Shown here one piece after another: positions 18,455 to 26,576 of a DNA stretch of 64,000 nucleotides. The position numbers and the translations under genes are program-made. The stretch comes from Pelosinus sp. IPA-1 (GTDB lineage: Bacteria; Bacillota; Negativicutes; DSM-13327): contig NZ_BSVC01000002.1 in NCBI RefSeq assembly GCF_030269905.1, positions 160,419 to 224,418 of the forward strand, read 5' to 3'. The notes under the pieces are model-generated. The model worked only from the letters and a program-made list of their open reading frames with translations. It searched no databases and had not been told where the DNA came from. Numbering within the stretch: the first letter of the stretch is position 1; each line of letters starts with the position of its first letter.

Positions 18455-18878
18455 TTTTATTCTCAACCATTTTTTTTATTGTTAGTACGGCCTGTGGTGT
18501 ATCTGAAAATACTTGGGCTAAAAATAGAATCTCTTCCTCCGTAATTGCAGTCGATTTTTCTAGTTTTGCACTTATTTTTACCAACGTGCCATCACCCGTG
18601 TCTGTAAATTCATGGCCGAAACATATCGCAATTCCCGTATCAGGAATTTCAGTTCTATCCCAATATTCTCTTTGAGGGATAACGGAAGTCAGTGTATAAG
18701 GCATTTCTGGTTGATTTTGCAGCTTCATAGTACCAGAAGTACCGGTAGCGAAATCTCCATTTAGTAATATGTATTCCAAGTCGGTTTCCCATTGACGTCG
18801 TTTATTTAAATTGGTATACATTTCCCAGATGTCCTGTGATATTGCATAAATTTTAGTCTGAAACGTAAATTCAGCCAT
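18447..18878 (-). CDS. SRPBCC-family (START/polyketide cyclase-like) protein
   Basis: 143 aa with the SRPBCC fold: TKIYAISQDIWEMYTNLNKRRQWETDLEYI near the N terminus (quoted here only to show the W..D pattern), a GTSGTMKLQ strand, and the long C-terminal helix ending in IKKMVENKND. Such proteins bind hydrophobic ligands. First gene of a two-gene unit with the MarR regulator, which suggests the ligand or its stress is sensed by that regulator. GGAG lies before the ATG. Confidence 0.82.
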   Translation of the reverse strand: MAEFTFQTKIYAISQDIWEMYTNLNKRRQWETDLEYILLNGDFATGTSGTMKLQNQPEMPYTLTSVIPQREYWDRTEIPDTGIAICFGHEFTDTGDGTLVKISAKLEKSTAITEEEILFLAQVFSDTPQAVLTIKKMVENKND

Positions 18879-18908
18879 TTAGATCCACTCCTTTAGTTAT
18901 TCTATGTA

Positions 18909-18938
18909 TTTATATTATAAGTATACTTATAATATAAA
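18909..18938. promoter_or_regulatory. 30-base perfect palindrome, probable MarR operator
   Basis: Perfect inverted repeat centred on AAGTATACTT and extending 15 bases each way (TTTATATTATAAG...). It lies 31 bases before the SRPBCC-marR start and contains -10-like TATAAT sequences, so a bound dimer would cover the promoter. Confidence 0.65.
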
Positions 18939-19007
18939 ACAAGTGTTTTATATGGAATAGATCATTTAATTCTAAGGTAATTAACAAAGGATAATAGTAA
19001 CAAGCTA

Positions 19008-19050
19008 AAAGCATGATTGGCAGGATTTAGCGGGACAGAGAACCCGTCCT
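19008..19050. repeat. GGGACAGAGAACC box (repeat B), degenerate copy
   Basis: GATTGGCAGGATTTAGCGGG then ACAGAGAACCCGTCCTATT. It matches the boxes at 38970-39010 and 40182-40222, which begin GATTGATAGGAT and hold the hairpin GGGACAGAGAACCTGTCCC. Confidence 0.7.
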
Positions 19051-19062
19051 ATTATTCCTCGA

Positions 19063-19097
19063 ATATGACATAAAAATGTCTTATTAAATGGTATAAT
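19063..19097 (+). promoter_or_regulatory. Promoter/operator of WYL regulator gene
   Basis: ATATGACATAAAAATGTC then TTATTA, with a -10 TATAAT at 19092. The same motif (ATATGACAT, TGTCTTATTA, then TATAAT) recurs at 20036-20072 before the SDR gene. It is a candidate autoregulatory operator. Confidence 0.6.
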
Positions 19098-19114
19098 TAT
19101 TTTGGGTGATGAAT

Positions 19115-20026
19115 ATGAAAATAAATCGTTTATTTGAAATAACAATAATCTTACTCAATAAAGGAACGATTACAGCAAAAGAGCTTGCTGATCGTTTTGA
19201 AGTTTCGACCAGGACCATTTATAGGGATATTGATATACTTTCTTCAACTGGGATACCTGTATACATGAATAAGGGAAATAGGGGAGGAATATCACTCTTA
19301 GAAAACTATGTTATAAATAAAACACTAATTTCCGATAAAGAAAGGGAAAGCTTGCTTTTGGCAGTTAAAACACTGCAAGCAACTAAATATCCTGAACTTG
19401 ACATAGTACTTGAAAAATTTGGTGCCATGTTCAAAAACACTCTTAATAATGACGACTGGGTAGAAATTGACTTTTCGCATTGGGGAAGCATACCGAATGA
19501 GAAAAATAAATTTAATGATATAAAGAGAGCGATGCTGGAAAGAAAGGTCATTCATTTTGAATATGTAAACTCAGATGGTCATAGAAGCAGCCGTTTAGCA
19601 GAACCTGAAAAACTTATATTCAAGGGAAACTCATGGTATTTAGTTGCCTATTGTAGACAACGTCAAGGTCATAGGACTTTTCGCATTTCTAGGTTGAAAA
19701 ATCTTGAAGTAAGGGCAGAAGAATATGTGCCAAAGATATTATCAGGGCAGCAAACAGAAGAAATGAAAGAATTTTCAAAGCCACTGGTTCAGTTGAAACT
19801 GCGATTTCAGGCAAAAGTTTTGAATCGACTTTATGATGATTTTGATGATTCGTTTATTATAGAAAATGACGATGGAAGTTTTGACGTAGACATTGCTTTT
19901 CCTGAGGATGAATGGGTTTATGGCTACATCATGTCATTTGGCTCCTCTGTTGAGGTATTAAAGCCTGCACATATTAGGAAAATCATTGCAGAAGAGATGA
20001 AACAAGCTTTAAAAATGTATGAGTAG
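19115..20026 (+). CDS. WYL-domain transcriptional regulator (YafY type)
   Basis: About 303 aa. N-terminal DeoR-type HTH (ITAKELADRFEVSTRTIYRD, ~18-37), then a WYL domain with GNSWYLVAYCRQR at ~174-186 and the RTFRISRLKNLEV strand, then a C-terminal WCX-like region. WYL domains sense small molecules or nucleic acids. I choose ATG at 19115; a GTG at 19106 and an ATG at 19109 are in frame and as plausible. It shares an operator-like motif with the following SDR operon and probably represses both. Confidence 0.9.
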   Translation: MKINRLFEITIILLNKGTITAKELADRFEVSTRTIYRDIDILSSTGIPVYMNKGNRGGISLLENYVINKTLISDKERESLLLAVKTLQATKYPELDIVLEKFGAMFKNTLNNDDWVEIDFSHWGSIPNEKNKFNDIKRAMLERKVIHFEYVNSDGHRSSRLAEPEKLIFKGNSWYLVAYCRQRQGHRTFRISRLKNLEVRAEEYVPKILSGQQTEEMKEFSKPLVQLKLRFQAKVLNRLYDDFDDSFIIENDDGSFDVDIAFPEDEWVYGYIMSFGSSVEVLKPAHIRKIIAEEMKQALKMYE

Positions 20027-20035
20027 TCCATCTTA

Positions 20036-20072
20036 ATATGACATACAGTTGTCTTATTATCATGTGTATAAT
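20036..20072 (+). promoter_or_regulatory. Promoter/operator of SDR operon
   Basis: ATATGACATACAGTTGTC then TTATTA with TATAAT at 20067-20072. Nearly identical to 19063-19097 upstream of the WYL gene. Confidence 0.6.
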
Positions 20073-20117
20073 TGAAAAAGAAGTAGGATACTACAATGAA
20101 AAAAGGAAAGAAGGAAC

Positions 20118-20912
20118 ATGATAATGGATAACTCATTTAATGTAAATGAATTTAAAGGCAAGCGAATCTTGGTCACAGGTGGAACAAAAGGCATTGGCGA
20201 AGCGATTGTTAAGCGTCTTAAGAATGCTGGGGCAACGGTTATAACTACGGCTCGATCCATTCCGAATGATACCCCAGTGGCAGACTTGTTTATCCAAGCT
20301 GACGTTAGCACTCCTGAAGGAGTAGGGAAGATTTCCAAAGAGGTGCTTGAACGTTTTGGTGGTATAGATATTTTGGTCAATACTGTAGGGGGATCGTCTG
20401 TTTCGATTGAGGGAGCTCTGGCAATGAGTGATGACAACTGGCAACAGATTTTTAACACAAATTTATTCTCAGCTGTTCGTCTAGATCGAGCACTGCTGCC
20501 TGCAATGTTGGAACAGGGTGCAGGTGTTATCATTCACATTACATCCATTAGGCGACTCTTCCCAGCAACTGAGACTTTGGCCTATTCTGCGGCGAAGGCG
20601 GCTTTGACAAATTACAGCAAAGGATTAGCCAACCAGGTCGCGCCTCACGGAGTGCGGGTCAATTCCGTTGCACCTGGTTTTATAGAAACGATGGCTGCAG
20701 AGAGACTTATCGAGAGGTTGGCTAAGGATTCGGGCAGTGATTATGACAGTGCCCGGCTGGAAATGATGAATTCCCTCGGAGGTATTCCACTTGGACGTCC
20801 AGGTCGTCCCGATGAAGTAGCTGAACTCGTAGCCTTTCTGGTATCTAATCGAGCTTCGTATATTACTGGTTGCGAATATATCATCGATGGGGGAACGGTT
20901 CGTACAATCTGA
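20118..20912 (+). CDS. Short-chain dehydrogenase/reductase
   Basis: 264 aa classical SDR. NAD(P)-binding TGGTKGIGEA at ~20-29, the structural Asn in LVNTVGGS, the catalytic Ser in ITSIRR, and YSAAKAAL with catalytic Tyr/Lys at ~155-159. Then PGFIETMAAERL and the C-terminal YITGCEYIIDGGTV. It reduces a carbonyl or oxidises an alcohol; the substrate is unknown. First gene of a three-gene unit with a SnoaL-like and a Dabb protein. ATG at 20118 or 20124; the latter has better spacing from AAGAAGGAAC. Confidence 0.92.
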   Translation: MIMDNSFNVNEFKGKRILVTGGTKGIGEAIVKRLKNAGATVITTARSIPNDTPVADLFIQADVSTPEGVGKISKEVLERFGGIDILVNTVGGSSVSIEGALAMSDDNWQQIFNTNLFSAVRLDRALLPAMLEQGAGVIIHITSIRRLFPATETLAYSAAKAALTNYSKGLANQVAPHGVRVNSVAPGFIETMAAERLIERLAKDSGSDYDSARLEMMNSLGGIPLGRPGRPDEVAELVAFLVSNRASYITGCEYIIDGGTVRTI

Positions 20913-20977
20913 TGGGTAACAGAGGAACGTACAGGTATAGCAGCATTAATTGCAAGACGACTAAGGAGAGGATAAGT

Positions 20978-21316
20978 ATGTCGATAAAATTACCACAGCT
21001 TATTGCGAAATTTGTTCAGGCGAAGAACGATCATAACAGTGATGCAGTGATTGCCTGCTTTGCAAATGATGCCATTGTCCATGATGAAGGACAGGAAATT
21101 CGTGGTACGAATGCCATCAAAAAGTGGACTGACGCTAGCATTGAAAAATATCAATTCACCTTAGAGGCAACTGGCCTCGTCGAGCGAGACAAAGAAACCG
21201 TCCTCACTGCTCAAGTTTCTGGAAACTTCGATGGGAGTCCAGTCCCTCTTGATTTCCACTTCATCATCAATGATGGCAAAATTAGTAGGTTGAGCATCCG
21301 ACTGACGGGCGATTGA
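20978..21316 (+). CDS. SnoaL/NTF2-like fold protein
   Basis: 112 aa. It has the cone-shaped NTF2-like fold pattern FVQAKNDHNSDAVIACFAND...VHDEGQEIRG at ~10-40 and the strand pair ending LDFHFIINDGKISRLSI. Such small proteins act as isomerases, cyclases or ligand binders. ATG at 20978 follows AAGGAGAGGATA; a longer frame from 20870 overlaps the SDR gene and lacks a ribosome binding site. Second gene of the WYL-linked unit. Confidence 0.85.
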   Translation: MSIKLPQLIAKFVQAKNDHNSDAVIACFANDAIVHDEGQEIRGTNAIKKWTDASIEKYQFTLEATGLVERDKETVLTAQVSGNFDGSPVPLDFHFIINDGKISRLSIRLTGD

Positions 21317-21367
21317 TTGTTAAACTTAATGATTATCAGCAACGAATACTAAATAGGAGGCTTTAGA

Positions 21368-21664
21368 ATGATCATAAATAATTTGCTTTTAAAGCTGAAG
21401 GATAGAAACAATGAAAATATTGCAAAGGTGAGAGACATACTGCTGAGTATGCGAGGGAAAATTGAATTTCTCCGTGATTTGAAAGTAGAAGTAGATATAC
21501 GTCATGGGAAGTCATCCTATGACATTATATTGATTACAGAATTTGCTTCTATGGAAGAGTTTAATGCATATCTGATTCATCCAGTGCATATTGAAGTATC
21601 CAAATATATTGAGGGCGAGTTAGAAGCTGGAGCCGCCGTTTGTTATGAATCTCGAAAGGCATAA
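21368..21664 (+). CDS. Dabb (stress-responsive alpha/beta barrel) domain protein
   Basis: 98 aa ferredoxin-like barrel protein of the Dabb family: LLLKLKDRNNENIAKVRDIL, then DLKVEVDIRHGKSSYDIILI and the conserved YLIHPVHIEVSKYI. Known members include olivetolic acid cyclase-like enzymes and stress proteins; many are of unknown role. AGGAGG lies before the ATG. Third gene of the SDR cluster. Confidence 0.85.
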   Translation: MIINNLLLKLKDRNNENIAKVRDILLSMRGKIEFLRDLKVEVDIRHGKSSYDIILITEFASMEEFNAYLIHPVHIEVSKYIEGELEAGAAVCYESRKA

Positions 21665-21869
21665 GCCCAGGTTATTTAAAAGCTAAGAATGTATACGTAT
21701 GAATAATCCAGTGTTGGCGGTCCCCTTGTCCCATCCATTAGTGAAAATTGAGGACCGCCCCCTCTCGTACCATGTAAAATTGTAAAAGAGACTCAATCCT
21801 TAGACGCCAACGGTAAGCTATATAGGAGATATATGACTCAGATAAGTTTTTCTGGAATCGAATTACATA

Positions 21870-21898
21870 TTGACTGATAATTACTCTATGAGTATAAT
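21870..21898 (+). promoter_or_regulatory. Sigma-A-type promoter of marR (21932)
   Basis: TTGACT at 21870, 17-base spacer, TATAAT at 21893-21898. The putative operator at 21900-21917 lies directly on the expected transcription start. Confidence 0.75.
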
Positions 21899-21899
21899 G

Positions 21900-21917
21900 T
21901 AGTTGTCAAGACAACTA
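21900..21917. promoter_or_regulatory. MarR operator 1
   Basis: TAGTTGT-CAAG-ACAACTA. The same arms with the same 4-base centre distance (TAGTTGT-TGCG-ACAACTA) occur within 22364-22401, upstream of the next gene. Confidence 0.7.
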
Positions 21918-21931
21918 TGGTGGTGATATAG

Positions 21932-22357
21932 ATGAAATTTAAATTAGATGATTCATTGGGGTTTATCCTAAATAAGACGAATACAAAACTTAAAAATGAA
22001 TTGTTTCGACGGTTCAAAGAATATGACATTACGCCAGAGCAATGGGCTGTACTTAACTGCTTATGGGAACAAGAAGGTGTTACCCCTAAAGAGTTGGCAG
22101 ATAGTATTGTTAAAGATAAACCAAATACTAACCGTATTCTTGAGAAGTTGCAAATGAAAGAATTGATTGTCCGAAAGCTTCATCCTGTAGATAAAAGAGC
22201 TTTTCAAATCTTTTTGACTAATCGTGGCTGGGCGCTAAGGGAAGAATTAATTCCCAAAGTGATGCAATTATTAGAGGAAGCAACAATTGGAATAGAAAAA
22301 CATAAAGTCGTAGAAATGAAAAAACTACTAAATCAAATTTATGATAATCTTAAATAG
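21932..22357 (+). CDS. MarR-family transcriptional regulator
   Basis: 141 aa. Typical MarR fold: FKEYDITPEQWAVLNCLWEQ, HTH VTPKELADSIVKDKPNTNRILEKL at ~50-73, and wing LIVRKLHPVDKRAFQIFLT. GGTGATATAG precedes the ATG. Its own promoter and the following DUF169 gene carry the same inverted repeat, so it probably represses both. Confidence 0.9.
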   Translation: MKFKLDDSLGFILNKTNTKLKNELFRRFKEYDITPEQWAVLNCLWEQEGVTPKELADSIVKDKPNTNRILEKLQMKELIVRKLHPVDKRAFQIFLTNRGWALREELIPKVMQLLEEATIGIEKHKVVEMKKLLNQIYDNLK

Positions 22358-22363
22358 TTATTT

Positions 22364-22401
22364 TTTATCATTTTAGTTGTTGCGACAACTAAAATGATAA
22401 A
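22364..22401. promoter_or_regulatory. MarR operator 2 within a 38-base inverted repeat
   Basis: 17-base perfect arms around TGCG, with TAGTTGT/ACAACTA at the centre, identical in half-site to the 21900 site. There is no T-run on either side, so an operator is more likely than a terminator. Confidence 0.65.
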
Positions 22402-22478
22402 TTGACATGATTTATCTTCCTTGCTCAAATTAGAAACCCATAGCAGTATGAAATAAAAAATAAAGTGAGGTAAAGAAG

Positions 22479-23213
22479 ATGGAAAGCAGGTTAGTTAAAG
22501 AATTGAGCTTACGTTATCAACCGGTAGCTGTTTTGCTTAGCAATGAAAAACCGGAAGGGGCACTTCAGGGGAAAGAAGGGCAGTGGAGCTGTACAATTCC
22601 CTTATTTATTGCGGCAGCAAAAGGCAAAACATCAGTTTTTGAACGTAAAACTACAGTATGTAATGGCGGTAAAACAGGATTAGGGTTTGGTCAATTTCCC
22701 AATTATCCAGGTGGGATTGAATATTTTTTGTCAGTTGGTAAAAGCGGCCTATTTGAAGGGGAAGGATATAAAAAAAATCCAGAGCTAGGAGGAGAATTTG
22801 TTGAGTGTTTGCCAATAACGGATATTCCCTATCAGTACGTCATCTTTAAACCTTTGTCACAAATTGACACTACTAAGGAAAGACCCGAGTTAATTGTGTT
22901 TTATGTTAATACTGATCAGTTATCGGCACTTACGGTACTTGCAAATTATTACAGACCAGGAAATGAAAATGTTATGATACCTTTTAGCTCAGGGTGTCAG
23001 GCTATTTTTCTTATTCCCTACGCCGAAGCACAGAAGGAAAATCCAAGAGCAGTAGTGGGTTTGACTGATATTACAGTGCGTCCCATGGTCGAAGCTGACA
23101 TGCTGTCATTTTCTGTTCCATACAAAATGTTTCTGGACCTAGAAGAAAGTGTAGAGGGAAGTTTCTTAGAGAAACACTTGTGGCATAGAGTAGTAGCAAG
23201 AATGGCAAAATAG
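22479..23213 (+). CDS. DUF169 domain protein
   Basis: 244 aa. Family pattern: YQPVAVLLSNEKPEGA near the N terminus, the Cys-containing WSCTIPLFIAAAKGKT and TTVCNGGKTGLGFGQ, YVIFKPLSQID, and FSSGCQAIFLIPYAEA with VGLTDITVRPMV. DUF169 proteins have several conserved cysteines and no established function that I know of. It lies behind a MarR gene and a MarR-type operator and is probably its main target. GTGAGG precedes the ATG. Confidence 0.85.
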   Translation: MESRLVKELSLRYQPVAVLLSNEKPEGALQGKEGQWSCTIPLFIAAAKGKTSVFERKTTVCNGGKTGLGFGQFPNYPGGIEYFLSVGKSGLFEGEGYKKNPELGGEFVECLPITDIPYQYVIFKPLSQIDTTKERPELIVFYVNTDQLSALTVLANYYRPGNENVMIPFSSGCQAIFLIPYAEAQKENPRAVVGLTDITVRPMVEADMLSFSVPYKMFLDLEESVEGSFLEKHLWHRVVARMAK

Positions 23214-23214
23214 T

Positions 23215-23378
23215 ATATGGCAAACTCCTGCAAAGCAGCCTAGTCTTGCAGGAGTTTATATTTTAATGGTAAATAGGATAGAAATATGGGATATGTTTTT
23301 CAAAATGCCTCTCATTACATATAACATATATGAGACACAAGAAGAAGAGGGATGAATCAAAAGAATTGTCCCCTTGAG
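23215..23378. repeat. Composite repeat, copy 6 (A hairpin, tail, C box)
   Basis: CAAACTCCTGCAAAG...TCTTGCAGGAGTTT, then the tail TTTTAATGGTAAATAGGATA GAAATATGGGATA, a variable AT-rich stretch with ATATGAGAC, and the C box CAAAAGAATTGTCCCCTTGA. Confidence 0.88.
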
Positions 23379-23422
23379 CATTTTGTAAAAATAATGATCG
23401 AATAGTAATTGGAGGTGTTATC

Positions 23423-24100
23423 ATTAAGTTTTTCTTTTTATATGTCATTCTTAGGCAATTTTCCGAAAATCCCTTTACAGCGCTTGTATTAATGATAATT
23501 GTTTATGCCATTATCGACAGGCGGTATATTGGTGCTTTACCGGATTTCATTAAACCACTAAGTCGCTGGCGAAAAATAGCAAGACTAAAAAGGGAGCTTG
23601 AGTTTAGTCCTTCTCCAGGCCATATACTTTATCAAATAGGTGCACTGCAAGTAGAAAGCGGAAATATGCAAGAAGGACGGAAACAATTGGAAAAAGCCCA
23701 TGATTTAATACAAGAACATCCTGACATCGAATATTATTTAGGCGTAGCACGTATTAGGATGGGGGAATTAGAACTTGGAAAAGAAGCGCTGGAGAGTGCT
23801 CTGCAAATGAATCCGAAGATTCAATACGGATTTCCTTATGTATATCTAATAGAGTATTGCTTGAAAAAAGAAGAACATCGAGAGCAAATTAATGCATATA
23901 TGGAAAAAATATTTGAATATGGAAATCCTAAAATCTACTATGAAGTGGGTGTTGTTTTTCATAAAGCGGGATACGCAAAAGAAGCTAGAGAAATGTTTCA
24001 AAAAGCGCTAGTGATTTTTAGGAGTAGCCCTTCGTTCTTAAGAAAACAGCAGCGATATTATGCAATTATGTCAAAGATCAGAAGTATTTGGCAGGGATGA
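23423..24100 (+). CDS. Membrane-anchored TPR-repeat protein
   Basis: About 225 aa if begun at ATT 23423. N-terminal hydrophobic segment (FFLYVILRQFSENPFTALVL then MIIVYAII), then TPR-like helices at ~75-215: ILYQIGALQVESGNMQEGRK, IEYYLGVARIRMGELELGKE, YYEVGVVFHKAGYAKEAREM. The only canonical start, ATG 23492, cuts the membrane segment in half and has no Shine-Dalgarno, while GGAGGTG ends 5 bases before ATT. It probably acts as a scaffold in the cytoplasmic membrane; no partner is evident. Confidence 0.78.
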   Translation: MKFFFLYVILRQFSENPFTALVLMIIVYAIIDRRYIGALPDFIKPLSRWRKIARLKRELEFSPSPGHILYQIGALQVESGNMQEGRKQLEKAHDLIQEHPDIEYYLGVARIRMGELELGKEALESALQMNPKIQYGFPYVYLIEYCLKKEEHREQINAYMEKIFEYGNPKIYYEVGVVFHKAGYAKEAREMFQKALVIFRSSPSFLRKQQRYYAIMSKIRSIWQG

Positions 24101-24167
24101 CGAATGATTTGTTTTTTGATAAATGCCCTATGAAATTAGATAGCATAACAGGAATATCTAAAAAATG

Positions 24168-24206
24168 TGATTGATAGGATCTACTGGGACAGGAAGCTGT
24201 CCCCTT
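24168..24206. repeat. Repeat B copy
   Basis: TGATTGATAGGATCTACTGG then GACAGGAAGCTGTCCCCTTG, the same unit as at 38970 and 40182, located between two convergent genes. Confidence 0.75.
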
Positions 24207-24247
24207 GTCTTATAAAAGGGCGGGAAAATAAAAAATGTAAGTAAAGT

Positions 24248-25441
24248 TTATTTACTTACACAATTACGCCCCTTTTTCTTAGCGCGATATAGGGCGGTAT
24301 CGGCGGCTTTCATGACGTTCTCAGTTATTTTATTTTTTTCGCTGCGTTCAGCAGCTCCGATGCTAATTGTTACAAAAAGCTTTTTAGCAGAGGATTTCTT
24401 CCCTTTTTTATGCTCTTTTTTTTGATAAGTAAAAGGAGTTTTCTCAACGGCGGCACGCAGCTCTTCTAGATGGGGCAATGCATCTGCAATTTTAGTCCGG
24501 GGGAAAATAATGGTAAACTCTTCCCCGCCATAGCGGAAGGCCTTTCCGCCACCAGTCACTCCTCTGAGTACAGATGCCACTAAGCGCAAGACTTCATCTC
24601 CTGTGTCATGCCCATAAGTATCATTAAACTTTTTGAAAAAATCAATATCTAGCATAGCAACAGTGTAATCACCGTGCAGCTTCATAAGTTCTTCTTTAAG
24701 CGCACGACGCGCAGGCAAACCTGTTAGTTCATCCAGATAGGCCATAGAATAGGAATCCTGAATCACCGCAGTAAGCAGCATGAGGCCGGCAGCACAAAAG
24801 AAAATTGGTACTGCTATTACATTGGCCTTGAGTTGCAATCCTATCAAAGCAGCAAAAAGCACTGTGATGAAAGCATTGTTTAGATTAGAGGGCTGAGCTA
24901 ACTGTTTTTTTATTAGCCATAGTAATGTAATACCAGCGGCCAACAATGCAGGCTGAGGAATCGTAACGATTGGCAAGTTCAGTGAAACTACGCGTTGAGT
25001 GAATAGTTTGAGTAAATCATTATCTTTTGTTATAACTGCGGTAGCAATAAAAAATAGTTCGAGAAAAATAAGACCGAACCGTAACAAACCCCAGGTATTG
25101 AAAATACCGCGCTCCTTTATCGAAGAGAAGATTAAAATATTAACTGGAATAACCATACTGACAATCGAAAAGATTGAGGCTTTATAAACAGGAAGTCCAA
25201 CGATTTCCGCCGCAGTATTACTCAAAGCCCAGTCACATAAAGCAAATGTAATCAACACAAAAAACACACGACTGCGATTAAACCACCAGCTAAACAACAT
25301 GCCGACCACAAATAAGGCATATGAAGCATTATAGAGGTTTGTACTAAGCATAGTATCTATCGTCAACTCGGAAAAAAGAAGGCTAGTGAGTGCTAGTAGA
25401 CCAAAGGGAACGGTTTTAATCATGGCTGTAATATTTATCAT
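24248..25441 (-). CDS. Membrane diguanylate cyclase (GGDEF domain)
   Basis: 397 aa. About seven to eight membrane helices at residues 1-235, then a GGDEF domain at ~240-397: YLDELTGLPARRALKEEL, LDIDFFKKFNDTYGHDTGDE and FRYGGEEFTIIF, giving an intact GGEEF active site. It synthesises c-di-GMP from GTP. The inhibitory I-site RxxD expected shortly before GGEEF is replaced by TGGG, so product inhibition is probably absent. A lysine-rich insert (KKEHKKGKKSSAKK) lies before the last strand. Single gene. Confidence 0.92.
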   Translation of the reverse strand: MINITAMIKTVPFGLLALTSLLFSELTIDTMLSTNLYNASYALFVVGMLFSWWFNRSRVFFVLITFALCDWALSNTAAEIVGLPVYKASIFSIVSMVIPVNILIFSSIKERGIFNTWGLLRFGLIFLELFFIATAVITKDNDLLKLFTQRVVSLNLPIVTIPQPALLAAGITLLWLIKKQLAQPSNLNNAFITVLFAALIGLQLKANVIAVPIFFCAAGLMLLTAVIQDSYSMAYLDELTGLPARRALKEELMKLHGDYTVAMLDIDFFKKFNDTYGHDTGDEVLRLVASVLRGVTGGGKAFRYGGEEFTIIFPRTKIADALPHLEELRAAVEKTPFTYQKKEHKKGKKSSAKKLFVTISIGAAERSEKNKITENVMKAADTALYRAKKKGRNCVSK

Positions 25442-26119
25442 TAAATGAATTAATTCCTTTCAAGTTCTTCAACTTTATGTTTCTATATTATATCAATTAC
25501 GACATTTTTTGTCATTCATTTACATGGCTTCATCTCGACTTCACCCAACTAGAGGAATCATAGGGACAGAGTATATCATAAAAGTTATGTATAGTGCCTC
25601 TGTTTGTGTGGTGAGTTATTTCTATAAGCTTACAAGGTTATTTAGATCTATAGTTTAGAATAAGTTATTTTGTATTTAATTACCTCTACTGAAAGATATA
25701 GATTTATAACATAAGGAGTAAGAAATAAGATAATCTGGCTCTTTTGTCTTGCCAAAGGAGCCAGAGTAGACTCAAATGAATTAAACCCGCGAATTTCGCG
25801 GGTTCTTTGCTGTATATTTTTAACTCTTACGAAAAATTAAACAATTATATGTTTCAGAAGCAGGAATATTTCGAAAAATGTAGAAATAATATAATAATAA
25901 GGCATGGACATCATGCTATTTAAGAATAGGAGGTAACATAAAAGTAAATCTATTTTTCCGTGACAATCAGCCTAGAAAAATATCTGAATATTCATTTTAA
26001 CATGACAATTAGTCTGCATTATCAGTGTTAGCTGAGAATTAGAATATGTAGCATTTTGAGTATACAAGATTAAGCGATTTACCGAGGCAATAATCAATAA
26101 TAAATGGAGGAAATACACC
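25442..26119. other. Long intergenic region with two orphan hairpins
   Basis: About 680 bases with no convincing gene. Two hairpins lie at 25734-25766 and 25784-25804 (see the ncRNA entry). AGGAGGT at 25930-25934 is followed by ATA and a 20-codon open frame without a canonical start, which I do not call. Confidence 0.55.
25700..25812 (+). ncRNA. Candidate structured small RNA or attenuator
   Basis: Hairpin TCTGGCTC...GAGCCAGA (25734-25766, 16-base loop), then a perfect GC-rich stem AACCCGCGAATTTCGCGGGTT (25784-25804) followed by CTTTG, a plausible terminator. No gene lies upstream on this strand and the next gene starts 300 bases on. I recognise no riboswitch class. It could also be the remnant of a terminator. 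Confidence 0.3.
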
Positions 26120-26476
26120 ATGGATAACTTAACCAATATTGTGAACATTTTAACATCAACATATTGCTGCTGGCAGGAAAAGAGAGAACAGGATGAAGTA
26201 ATGGAGTACTTAAATAAGTACTTATATTTACCACATTGTGAAAAATTTATTATGAATAGTGTACGCAATTTAAAAAATGGCAATACAGAAGAACTAAAGA
26301 AAATTGGCCAAGAATTTGTTAAACATGGGGAAATGGAGTTAGCTAGTAACGTCAATACTCTTGTTAATGGGGAAGTTAGCATATCCGAAGAATTATATAC
26401 AGCTGTAGAATCTTATTTAAATAGCAGTCTTTTCCATAAGGAAGTAGAGACTTACTTGGCAAATTCGATTCATTAG
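26120..26476 (+). CDS. Small hypothetical protein
   Basis: 118 aa soluble, helical, acidic protein (TNIVNILTSTYCCWQEKREQ; VRNLKNGNTEELKKIGQEF). I do not recognise it. GGAGG lies 8 bases before the ATG and a strong intrinsic terminator follows 43 bases after the stop, so it is a genuine single-gene transcript. A vicinal Cys-Cys at ~16-17 is its only notable feature. Confidence 0.72.
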   Translation: MDNLTNIVNILTSTYCCWQEKREQDEVMEYLNKYLYLPHCEKFIMNSVRNLKNGNTEELKKIGQEFVKHGEMELASNVNTLVNGEVSISEELYTAVESYLNSSLFHKEVETYLANSIH

Positions 26477-26518
26477 AATGCTATATATAACAAAATAAAA
26501 ATTGGGCTATATCTCATA

Positions 26519-26556
26519 AAATACTATTTGTTGATTTAACAAATAGTATTTTTATT
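26519..26556 (+). terminator. Intrinsic terminator
   Basis: 14-base perfect arms AAATACTATTTGTT / AACAAATAGTATTT with a GATTT loop and a TTATTT tail. Confidence 0.85.
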
Positions 26557-26576
26557 TGAGGTATTTGAGATGGATA

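Noticed and set aside
20060-20533. Minus-strand ORFs opposite the SDR gene
   Set aside because: Antisense shadows of a well-supported SDR gene; low-complexity translation.
25938-26000. 20-codon frame starting ATA after AGGAGGT
   Set aside because: No canonical start and too short to support as a gene, although it resembles the non-canonical starts noted elsewhere.
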